A stretch of 64,000 nt of DNA, from positions 246,107 to 310,106 of the forward strand of contig NW_004451662.1 in the NCBI RefSeq assembly GCF_000321225.1, written 5' to 3'. The translations under genes and the position numbers were made by a program. The stretch comes from Odobenus rosmarus divergens (lineage: Eukaryota; Chordata; Mammalia; Carnivora; Odobenidae). Position 1 is the first letter of the stretch, and each line of letters starts with the position of its first letter. The notes under the pieces were generated by a model. That model did no database searches, was not told the DNA's origin, and was given only the letters and a program-made list of their open reading frames with translations. Positions 26,626-36,189 of this stretch are shown one piece after another.

Positions 26626-27674
26626 CGAAGGCGATAATAGCGGGAAAGGGGAAGGCAGGCCACCTTCCTCTGGCTATCGCCTGCACAGGTGGTACCCCTT
26701 CCTCAGGCTCTGGGTTCCCCTGGCTTCTGACACTTCTCATTTACATGGCATTTGTTGCAGAGTTCGCTGCCGTGAGTTCCTGCTCAGAGCTCACAACATC
26801 CTTCGTTCTTGACAAGAAAAACCCCAGCCACCTCATTTTTCTGGAGGATCTGTATAGGTTCCATATATTAATATGTCCATATGCACTCACAGAGATCTGT
26901 GTTCTCCCAAGCTCTAGGAAACCGGTTATGACCTCCCGCGTCTAGTGCAGCTATCAGCCTGCTTTCCTGACAGTTGGCCAGACTGGCTTTCTACTGACAG
27001 AACCCCCTTCCGACATTTATTTTTTATTAAATGTAACATGTTCAGATGTAACGGTACGTGTCACACAGCTTGAAGAGTTTTGAACAGCATGGCGTGTTTT
27101 TTTTTTTTTCATAACGGGTTTGTTTTCAGTCGCTTTTTCCAGCCGTAGATTGACTGTGACATGAGGGGAAAAGGAAACCTTTCAGAAAGAGGTCGGTCAC
27201 ACGGACCACGTCAGCCGATCCAATTCCCAGGAGACTCCGCGTCTAGCAACTTGCTCCAAACAGGAAGCTACTGCCGTTCTATGTTCTGCTTTCTGGAAGC
27301 GCGCAGGCAGTGCAGACCATGCTGCTTCATAGAACTCCAGACAAGTGTGTTCCTTCTTTCTGTGAGAATGACGGTCTAGCGTGGCCTGGGTCTGCCTCTG
27401 CGACCTCCCCTCACGTCATCTCCCCTCGCGGTCTACCTCAGCCCCAGAGGTGTCTCTCAGCCCTTGAATGGGCCACATTCCTGCCTCTTGGGTATGGCCT
27501 CCACTATACCTCTGCCTTGAGTCCTCTCCTCTCCTCTCTGCCCTTTCCTGCGGTCAACTGTCCTTCTCAGTTACAGTCTCACGTTTGTCTGTGTGAAGAC
27601 CTAGTGAGTGGCTGCCTTCCCTGTGAGGCTAGGGAAGGACTTGGTCTTGCACTAGGTCAAGGACTTGGTCTCTT

Positions 27675-27893
27675 TTTCTTATCATTTCCTCAATACTCAC
27701 TATGGTACCCGGCATAAGGTAGACTCGCAGTACCTGTTTACTGAATGAGTGAATTCATAAAATGAGTGAGTGCTGATTGCCCTGTGATGGCAAAGACTCT
27801 GTCTTATCTACTCGCTTATACCTAGATCTTGGCACGGTGCCCGGCACACAGTGCCTAATAAGTGTGTTTTGGGTGAATGAACGAGCATTGCTG
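27675..27893 (+). repeat. LINE-2 3' ends
   Basis: Two L2-like tails occur in tandem: 'ggtacccggcataaggtaga' then 'tactgaatgagtgaatt', and 'caaagactctgtcttatcta', 'cggtgcccggcacacagtgc' and 'gggtgaatgaacgag'. Confidence 0.6.
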
Positions 27894-28019
27894 CACACGT
27901 CGTACCCTGTGAAGTACCATCCTTTACCTCAAGGAAGTAAATTTCTATTTAGGGACGTAATTTGTACTCAGGTGAAAGAAGTAAGGGTTCACCAGGCAAT
28001 GAAAATAAGGATTCTGTTT

Positions 28020-28420
28020 GTGGGTCAAACCTGGATTGGAACCCTGCTGGCTTCACCACTTTCTAGTGGTGGGGGTTTTAGCGAGTTCCTTAACCTCTCT
28101 GAGCCTCAGGTTCCTCATCTGTCAAATGGGATAATAACAATATTTATTCCGCTGAGTTGTGAGGATAAGATGGAATAATGCCCATGCCGTGTCTCACACA
28201 GGACTTGGCATACTGCGACTACTACCTAACTAGCCATGTTAGGTATCATTATTATTAATTCAGGAAGTCCCTCTGCATTTTAAGTGTGGTGAGGTCATTG
28301 ATGAACAGCATGACTCTAGGCAAGTGTGTTCACTTTTCTGAGCTTCAATTTTCTGCTGTGTAAACAGAGGATTAGGTGACAGATTCTTTTTAGGTGTGAC
28401 ATTCTCTTTAGAGATAACTA
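28020..28420 (+). repeat. MIR copies, sense
   Basis: The first copy (28020-28260) has 'ctctgagcctcaggttcctc', 'atctgtcaaatgggataata' and 'gttgtgaggataagatgga'. The second (about 28300-28420) has 'actctaggcaagtgtgttca' and 'ctgagcttcaattttct'. Confidence 0.7.
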
Positions 28421-29174
28421 GATCAGTGGGGCAAGTGTGGTCTGGGGAAGCTTCCAGGAGCAGGCAGACTGAGCCACGTCTGGAAGATCAAGTAGAATTT
28501 GCTTAAGCAGAGAATAGAAAGTGAGGTATACCAACCAAGGGCAATGGCGCGTGCAAAGCCATGGTGGTGGGAGGGACATGGGGCATTTGGGGAAAGGGTG
28601 GAGTGGGGAGGGTGGGCATTTAGGATTCATGCAAAAGGAATGTAGAGCTGTGTCAGGTTCTTAGGAGGAGCACGCCCCTCTTTCCTGAAGAAGGAAGTTT
28701 TTGGGAGTAGTGTAGCTTAAGCTGGATCAATGGGGAGAAGGTAGGGAGCTGGAATCAGGGAAACCAGCCAGGAGACCCTGTAACCCTTCTGGCACAGGCT
28801 AATGAGGGCCTGGACTGGGGTTTGGCAGGAGTAGCGAATGGGAAGAGAAGAATCCAGCATGAATGAATGACATAGCCTCGTGCAGAGCAGAAGGAGGGAG
28901 TAAAAGAGATTTCTTGAATGCTTGCTGCACGGACAGAAGTGTGTCCTGTTCTGAAGAAAAGTGTGTTGTGCCCTAGAAAGGTGCATCAGTGGCTGTCAAC
29001 CCAGAAGAAGACCTGGCGTCTGCCAGCAGAGGGTTAGACCCTCCTCACTGGGAGCTAGTGGCCATCGGGAGAAGGCAAGCACCAAGATGTTACTACTCCC
29101 AACACTTCTGAAACCAAATGTGTGAGTTTTGCACACCAAGCAATTCTTCAAGTTTCTGCAGACACCAACCAGAT

Positions 29175-29915
29175 GTCCTGCAATTTAATTCCTCTCTGCC
29201 ACTAATTACCCAGAGTTAGTGTAGACCCTACAGGTTAGAGGCTGTCTCGCAAGCCCACCGCCCACTTCAGACACCATTTGCAAGTGGTCAGTCACCAAGT
29301 TATCTTCTGTCCAGCTTGGCTCCAAGTAGGAGGTTCCCATGACCCCCTCCTCAGGTTTGATACAATTGCTAGAATGGCTCATGGAACTCAGGAAAACAGT
29401 CTATTTACTGTTACCAGTTTATGATAAAAGATAGAACTCAGGAACAGCCAGATGGAAGAAAAGCATAGGGCCAAGTATGAGGGAAGGAACTCAGGCTTCC
29501 AGGCCCTCTGTGGGCATGCCACCTTCCCAGTACCTGAGTGTGTTCACCAATCCAGAAGCTTTCTGAACCCGGTCATTTAGAGTTGTTTTTTTTTTTTTTT
29601 TTATGGAGGTCCCATGACATAGGCATTAATGATTAAATCATTGGCTATTGGTGATCAACCCAGTTTCCAGCCCCTTCCCCTCCCCTGTAATCCTGCTTTG
29701 GTCTTTCTGGCAACCAGTCCCCATCCTGAAGTTATCTAGGACCTACCAGCAAGTCAGTCATTAGCGTAAGCTCAGGTATGCTTGAAAGGGGCTTACTGTG
29801 AATAACAAAAGACCCCCCCTCACCCCCATCTCTCAGGAAATCACCAGGGTTTTAGAAGCTCTATGCCAGGAACTGAGGTCGAAAACCAAACATATTTCTA
29901 TCACGATATTATGGA
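29175..29915. mobile_element. Old endogenous-retrovirus LTR
   Basis: A roughly 740-bp stretch follows a mammalian LTR that I recognise but cannot name with certainty: 'acaattgctagaatggctca', 'ctatttactgttaccagttt', 'gaacagccagatggaag', 'gattaaatcattggctattg', 'ccatcctgaagttatctagg' and 'taacaaaagacc'. No retroviral reading frame accompanies it. It probably belongs to the ERVL group. Confidence 0.55.
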
Positions 29916-30299
29916 GGAAATAGAAGGAGAGGTCAACAGCCAGCACACGGGTCCAGCACCGGGGCAGATCTGCCCAGTTCTGATAGGAGTATGCTGGGAA
30001 TTGGGCAGGTTAGGGGCTCAGGCTTAGAAATCCACAACAGAAACAGAGGCTACTTTCTGGAGCCCCTGGAGTGAGGCAGGAAATGGGCTTCCTTTAGCTG
30101 GCTGTCCTGGGGGAGACCCAAAGTCCTCAGGTACCCAAGAGATGCAAGCAGGATAGAGCTAGCTAGGTAGGTAACTTGGCTTCTAGTAGGTCACTTCGGG
30201 GTGAGTGGTGTCCCAGCCATATCCCATTGGCAGGACAGCAGCAGGAAACTCTAGAATAGGTTTGGGCTCCAGCACAGCATGGGAGGGTGGAACACCAGC

Positions 30300-30475
30300 A
30301 CCTCAGAGTCCCACAGCCCTGGGCTCAAAGCTGAGCTCTACCACCTACCACCTTTGCCTCGGGAGCCAGTCACTAAGCTTGCCTGACCCTCGGTGTCCTC
30401 ATATTCCATAGGTGAGGATTAGCTGGGTTAATATGTGTGTGAAGGGTCTGGCATACAGTAGGTGCTCAATAAACA
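30300..30475 (+). repeat. MIR, sense
   Basis: 'agccctgggctcaaagctga', 'ctctaccacctaccacct', 'gcctgaccctcggtgtcctc' and 'acagtaggtgctcaataaac' follow the MIR order. Confidence 0.65.
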
Positions 30476-30742
30476 GTAGACATAAAAATTGTAAAAGATG
30501 GGAAGAGGTTAGGCAGCCAAATCCAAATCCAGATGCTAAGGAAAGAGAAGCCCCTTTTCCCACTCTGCCTTCTGCACAGCGTGGGCTCTACCTGACAGCT
30601 CAGAACTGTGACCTTTTATTTAGCCGGCCATGAATCATTTTTTTTATGGCAGCTTTGGCAATTCATTCTGAGGGTGTCAGGTAGTGGTGTGGTTATGGCC
30701 AGGTCTCCTTTCTCCATCCTGGTTCAACAGCTTCAGTTAGAA

Positions 30743-30933
30743 CAGTGGTGCTCAAAGTGCGGTTCCTGGACCAGCGGCAGTGACATTGCCTGGGAACTTG
30801 TCAGAAATGCAGATTCTGGGGGCTCCACCCAGACCTACTAAATCAGAAACTGTAGGCGTGGAGTCAGTCCATCAGTCTGCGCTTTGACAAGACCTCCGGG
30901 GTGACTGAATACACTCGCGTTCGAGAACCACTG
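30743..30933 (+). mobile_element. MER5A-like hAT element, near full length
   Basis: A 191-bp non-autonomous DNA transposon relic. Its ends, CAGTGGTGCTCAAAG and TCGAGAACCACTG, are imperfect terminal inverted repeats of the hAT-Charlie type. The internal boxes 'ctgggaacttgtcagaaatg' and 'agacctactaaatcagaaac' match MER5A. Confidence 0.8.
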
Positions 30934-31927
30934 CCTTCGAGTGTTGCAGACCAGAGTGTGAGCGATGACGCTAAGAGGAATATATCACTTGTGGAACATC
31001 GAGCCAATAATTTTTCAGCATTTCCAAAAGATATTTCTGTTCACTGTAAATAATCTAGATCTCCAAGCCTCTTAAGACTGTCAGTGAAATAAGATTGAGT
31101 GGGGCACTGCATGTGAACTTCTGAAGTTTAAGTAACATAGGAGTCACAAGCGTGGGATTGAAAGTTAGGGACGTTAGCAATTGGTAAGCTGCATGTTTTT
31201 GCCTTTGAGTTTTAATAACGAATGCTCCCCAAACAATTTCCTTTTTAGAACAGGAAAAGCTAAGAATTAGACAGTCTCGTCCCTCTTCTCTTCTGATTTT
31301 TTTTCAGAACAGTTTTCTAATTCCAGAGAAGATTCTGGGCTCTTACAGGCATGCTCCTCATCTTATTTTCCATAACTTTGTCCTGGAAAATGCAGTCTGG
31401 GGGGAAGGCAGTTTAAAGAGTAATCATCCACGTCTAGTCGAGAATTCGGAGTTCAGGGGCAGGCAGATCCTTTGTCATAAACAGGAATACTGCCTTGATA
31501 ATACAGGCAGAGGTCAAGCCTGGCTTGGCTGTCCCCTGGACTATTCATCCCCCAGCCAGTGCAGCAAACTCTGCCCCGCTTGCTCCAGCTTTGAGCCAGC
31601 CCCTTTTCGTTTATGTAAACCCTGCCCATACACTTAAGACATTGCTCCACGTGTTTCTAATTCTTTTACACTTCACTCATCAGCATGTGTTGGGTAAGCA
31701 CCCTGCCACATCTGAGTTTTATGAGCTGCGTTTACGAGGCTGCTTTTCTTGAACAGGGATATCATGTATTCCACCAAAAAAAAAAAAAAAAAAACGGAAC
31801 TTGAGCCTGGGAAATGAAGGTTTCAGTGCTAAACTTGGAGTGAACTTGTGAAGTTTGAATGGAGCCGAAACTAAGCACAGATGTTGCCCATTCTCTAAGA
31901 AGAGCCTAGTGTATTTATGCACAGGAT

Positions 31928-32144
31928 CTGTCCGCTTTTCTTTTTTTTTAAAGATTTTATTTATTTGATAGAGCGAGAGAGCACAAGTAGGCAGAGTGGC
32001 AGGCAGAGGAGAGGGAGAAGCAGGCTCTCCGATGAGCAGGGAGCCCGATGCGGGACTCGATCCTGGGACTCCAGGATCATGACCTGAGCTGAAGGCAGCC
32101 GCTTAACCGACTGAGCCACCCAGGCGCCCCTGTCCGCTTTTCTT
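31928..32144 (-). mobile_element. Carnivore SINE with target-site duplications
   Basis: Full-length antisense SINE ending 'gagccacccaggcgcccc'. The 15-bp duplication ctgtccgcttttctt is exact at 31928-31942 and 32130-32144. Confidence 0.93.
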
Positions 32145-32499
32145 ACCTGAAATTTTCTCCCTGCTTACATGAGGATGGGAGAATGCGCAGTTATGGGAAA
32201 GGTGTGAACCTTGTTTCCTGCCACTCTCGCTTCCTACCTAATGCAAACCTAGGAAGTAGCAAAGCTAGGTAAGGTTTAGAGTCCCCACACTACCACAACG
32301 TTTTGCTTTCCTAGAGAGCAGCATTTTGTTTTGTTGTCCCACTTATGCAAAGTTCCTGAAAAGACAGCAGGGAGTTTGACAGTTTCGTGTTAATTTTGAA
32401 CAGAGCTGGGAGGGGAGCCTACCATTGACAGACACTGTGCAGAAGGATTCCCTTTCTCGGAACTCGAATTGTTGAACCTGAGTTTTTGCTCTTCTTTTT

Positions 32500-32754
32500 A
32501 AAATTAACTTAGATCAGGGGCACCTGGGTGGCTCAGTCTGTTAAGCGACTGCCTTTGGCTCAGGTCATGATCCTGGAGTCCCGGAATCGAGTCCTGCATC
32601 GCGCTCCCTGCTCAGCAGGGAGTCTGCTTCTCCCTCTGACCCTCCCCCCTCTCATGCGAGCTCTCTCTCTCTCTCTCTCATTCTCTCTCTCTCAAATAAA
32701 TAAATAAATAAAATCTTTAAAAAAATAATAATAAAATAAAATTAACTTAGATCA
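32500..32754 (+). mobile_element. Carnivore SINE with target-site duplications
   Basis: Sense SINE from 'ggggcacctgggtggctcag' at 32517 to its A-rich tail, with an expanded CT microsatellite (32661-32694). The 17-bp duplication aaaattaacttagatca is exact at 32500-32516 and 32738-32754, marking a recent insertion. Confidence 0.93.
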
Positions 32755-33036
32755 TTTAATCCAAATAATGTGGGCATATATTTTACAGAAACAAATAGTT
32801 CCACAAACTTTGCCCCACCCCCACAACTTCTTACTCCCCAACTATTTTAGCTGTTCCTTTGATATACCTTCATATTTATAAATACTGCCTATGTTGTTAC
32901 TTCTGAATTTTTCAGTTTCAAGTGTGTTCTGTTGAAGATGAGGATGGAGCCCACTTTCATCATCTTTTCCTTCTACCTCTCCACACCTGCACATTTCCCA
33001 CCCCACACTCTCTCAAGTAATTATGGTTTAGTTTTG

Positions 33037-33152
33037 GTTAGATCAGTAAGCACTGCTTACAGTATGACTGGGTGCAGGCTCTTCACAACTGAGCCATATG
33101 GTGGACTCGCTTAGTTCAGGTCTCCAGGATGCTGAGCCTGAGGCAGAGATTC
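33037..33152 (+). repeat. Segment A, left arm of an inverted duplication
   Basis: A 116-bp segment whose reverse complement recurs at 34121-34236 with the same length and a single mismatch. It runs from 'gttagatcagtaagcactgc' to 'gaggcagagattc'. I do not recognise it as a named repeat. Confidence 0.93.
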
Positions 33153-33176
33153 GTGTGTGGTGTTTATTGGCAAGTG

Positions 33177-33194
33177 ATCCTGGTACAATGCCTG

Positions 33195-33225
<31 letters not shown>

Positions 33226-33263
33226 ATATGCAATGCAGAGTTGGACATCCTGGTACAATGCCT

Positions 33264-33305
<42 letters not shown>

Positions 33306-33326
33306 ATATGCAATGCAGAGTTGGAC
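33177..33326 (+). repeat. Tandem duplication carrying TG microsatellites
   Basis: Two direct units, 33177-33246 (70 bp) and 33247-33326 (80 bp). Each reads 'atcctggtacaatgcctgg', then a TG run, then 'gatatgcaatgcagagttgg'. They differ mainly in TG length (about 27 against 40 nt). The duplicated flanks show that a whole unit was copied, not only the dinucleotide run. Confidence 0.95.
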
Positions 33327-33355
33327 AGCTCCGAGCTGGGCTAGCTTGCAGAGTT

Positions 33356-33403
33356 CCCCAAAATTGAGACCCATTCAATCCTTGTGCAACTACATGGACC
33401 AGT
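33356..33403 (+). repeat. Segment B, left copy of the second inverted segment
   Basis: 48 bp from 'ccccaaaattgagaccc' to 'catggaccagt'. Its reverse complement is at 34299-34346 with two mismatches. Conceptual translation gives PKLRPIQSLCNYMDQ at both places on opposite strands, which is an independent check of the match; it is not evidence of a protein. Confidence 0.92.
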
Positions 33404-33818
33404 CGTTGGGCTCTCCCTGGGGAGGAGGCTTAACCTTGCGTGAGGCACCTCCCTTAGGCTGAGGGCAAGTTCCAGAAAGACACAGCTGTGAGCTACCAGC
33501 AGGCAGCACTCCCAGCTGCCAGGGGATTTCTGACCTGGATCTGGTGGTGCTGGTGGGTAATCTGGGCTTCACATTGTAGCACCCGTTCCAGGTGCTGTGA
33601 TGACTTTTCTCTTCCTACAGTCCTTATTTTCTTTGTTGTTAATAAATACCCTTTTCCTTTTAGTTTGTCTGCTTTTCTGTGTACTTCACACTAATGCAAC
33701 CCCAAGCACTTCTAAGTTGTGTAAATCTTCTATCAATTACTTGATATCTCAATATCGTAAAATACCAATATCTTAAAATTGATAGAATATTTTATCCATT
33801 TCATCTTCTCCTTGACCA

Positions 33819-33928
33819 CCCCCTCTTTTTTTTTTTAAGTAGCATGGAGCCTAACTCATGACCCTGAGATCAAGACCTGAGCTGAGATCAAGAGTCAGAT
33901 CTTAAATGACTGAGCCAGTCCCCCTCTT
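33819..33928 (-). mobile_element. Short old carnivore SINE, antisense
   Basis: The T tail is followed by 'aagtagcatggagcctaact', 'catgaccctgagatcaagac' and 'aatgactgagccag'. The flanks ccccctctt at 33819-33827 and 33920-33928 are identical. It lies in the spacer between the arms of the inverted duplication. Confidence 0.8.
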
Positions 33929-34120
33929 CTGACCTGCTCTAATCCTAGCCTAGTGCACATTTGTCTTGTCAGGGTCCCCTTTCACCCTAGTCCTGCACAT
34001 TCCCTCTTGCTTTTCTCTTGGGTTAGATCTTCTATTTCCTGGAACCCACACCTTCTACTTCCTTATTAGTCTGTTCTTTCATTATGGTAGAGTATGTTCT
34101 CTTTCATTATGGTAGAATAT

Positions 34121-34346
34121 GAATCTCTGCCTCACGCTCAGCATCCTGGAGACCTGAACTAAGCGAGTCCACCATATGGCTCAGTTGTGAAGAGCCTGCA
34201 CCCAGTCATACTGTAAGCAGTGCTTACTGATCTAACTGGTCCATGGAGTTGCACAAGAGCCTGCACCCAGTCATACTGTAAGCAGTGCTTACTGATCTAC
34301 TGGTCCATGTAGTTACACAAAGATTGAATGGGTCTCAATTTTGGGG
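34121..34346 (-). repeat. Composite right arm of the inverted duplication (A, B part, A part, B)
   Basis: Read on the + strand, 34121-34236 is the complement of segment A. It is followed by a partial complement of B (to 34256), a partial complement of A (34257-34300) and the full complement of B (34299-34346). This makes a local direct repeat of 65 and 64 bp (34192-34256 and 34257-34320). On the complement strand B comes before A, the reverse of their order at 33.0-33.4 kb. Confidence 0.9.
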
Positions 34347-34697
34347 GTAGAACATTATGGAAGTGTGCATGAGAGGGAAATTGTGCAAGAATTGGATTTC
34401 TGAAAATGTCTTTATTTTTTCTCAGAGGTTGATAACTTGACTGGATATAGAATTCTAGTGATTGATAGAAAATTCTAGAAATGACTTTCATTCAAAAATC
34501 ACAAGCCATTGCTCAATTATCTTCTCGCTTTCAAAGTTGTTGTTGAGGAATCCAATACCATTTTATTTGTTTCCTCTTTGGTAGCCTCTGTTATCTTTTC
34601 TTTGTCCCAAGTGTCTTAAAATTTCACAGCCATGTGCCTTGGTGTTATTCATTATCATCCATTCATTGGGAGACACTTCTTATGTTCCTACAGGTCC

Positions 34698-35038
34698 TGT
34701 GGAGTATGCCAAGAATGCAAGACATTGCCCACCCCAAAACCAGGTCACTTCTCAAGGTCGTTTTTGCAGTGAGCAACCTCGAAGGCTGAGATACATCTCC
34801 ACCCAGGACAAAGAGCAGGGATCCTTATTGCTTCTCCATAAATGCAGCAGGTTCCTCAAGCAAAGTGTCCCTCAGCTGCGTGTGCAATATCCATCTGGGC
34901 CCTTGTGCATTGCCTCTGTGAGACTTGGGGGCAAGGAGAATTGATATAAACATGCTGATGCTCATGCTGCTGGCTCTTCCAAGAGCAATAAAGTCCTTTA
35001 TCTCTGACTCAGGAGTCTTGTATCCTCCATTTGTAACC
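34698..35038 (+). mobile_element. Possible solo LTR-like element
   Basis: About 340 bp beginning TGTGGAG and ending near AACCA, with an AATAAA signal at 34986-34991 followed by 'tatctctgactcaggagtct'. This layout resembles an LTR with its polyadenylation signal. I find no clear target-site duplication and cannot name a family, so this is tentative. Confidence 0.35.
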
Positions 35039-35920
35039 ATGAAACAGTCAGGCTAACTTATTAATTATAAGTAGGGTAAAATCAAATCTTACACCTAACA
35101 TCATTGTCCTGGGCAGTTGGTGGACTCCTTCAATCTGGAAACGGAAGTTTTCTTTAATTATTTATTTGATGATTTCCTGGAGATCTAGGAAGCTAACTGC
35201 TTCTTTTTTTTAATAACAGCTTTATTGAGATAAATTTCATATACCATAAAAGCCACCAATTTAAATACTGCAGTTTAATGTTTATTGGTGTATTTAGAGG
35301 ATTGTGCAACTATTACCACTAAATAATTTCAGTATGGACCCCAAGAAGAAAGTCCATACCCATTAGCATTTGCTTTACATTCTCTCCTCTGGGAACTGCT
35401 AATCTACTTTCTACCTCTACGTATTTGCCTATTCCGAACATTTTGTATAACTGTAATTAGACAATAGGTGACTTTTTGACTGGCTTCTTTCATTTAGGAC
35501 AATATTTTCAAGATTCATCCATGTCGTAGTACATATCAGTACTTCTTCCCTTTCTGTTGTTGAATAATATTCCACATATGATATACCACATTTTGTTTAT
35601 TCATTCATCAGTCAAGGGACATTTGGATTGTTTTCACTTCCTAGTTACTGTGAATAATGCTGTTATGAATATTCATGTACAAGTTTTTTGAAGTATGTTT
35701 TCATTTCTCATAGTTATATACCTAGGAGTGGAATTGCTGGGTCATATGATAACACTGTGTTTAACACCCTAAGAAACTATCAAATGTATTCCAATGAAAC
35801 TCTTCCATTTTACATTCCTGTGAACATTGTACAAAAGTCCTGACTTCTCTACATCTCTTCTTACTCTCTTTTTAATTTTAGCCATCTTAATATGTGTGAA
35901 GTGCTATCTCATCATGGATT

Positions 35921-36189
35921 TGACTTATATTTCCTTTTTTTTTTTTTTTTTTTTTTTTTTAAAGCTTTTATTTATTTATTTGACAGAGAGAGAGACAGCG
36001 AGAGCAGGAACACAAGCAGGGGGAGTGGGAGNNNNNNNNNNNNNNNNNNNNNNNNNNNNNNNNNNNNNNNNNNNNNNNNNNCAGGGAGCCCGATGCGGGA
36101 CTCGATCCCAGGACCCTGGGATCATGACCTGAGCCGAAGGCAGACGCTTAACGACTGAGCCACCCAGGCGCCCTGACTTATATTTCCTT
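35921..36189 (-). mobile_element. Young carnivore SINE containing an assembly gap
   Basis: Antisense SINE with a T tail, 'aaagcttttatttatttatt', a purine-rich middle, a 50-N gap at 36032-36081, and 'cacccaggcgccc' at the end. The exact 16-bp duplication tgacttatatttcctt lies at 35921-35936 and 36174-36189. Both ends are resolved; only the middle is missing. Confidence 0.93.
36032..36081. other. Assembly gap of 50 N
   Basis: Exactly 50 ambiguous bases fall within the GA-rich middle of a SINE. The size looks like a placeholder, and the true missing length is probably close to the SINE consensus. Open frames across it are meaningless. Confidence 0.98.

Noticed and set aside
26421..26945. 174-codon frame rich in His-Thr
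   Set aside because: It is the translation of a CA microsatellite followed by unrelated intron sequence.
33177..34320. Regularly repeated units suggesting a CRISPR-like array
   Set aside because: Only two copies each of two different units, TG microsatellites inside, and a vertebrate genome context. They are tandem duplications.
33356..34346. Shared peptide PKLRPIQSLCNYMDQ in two open frames as a protein family
   Set aside because: The two occurrences are the two copies of segment B on opposite strands; neither frame has other coding evidence.
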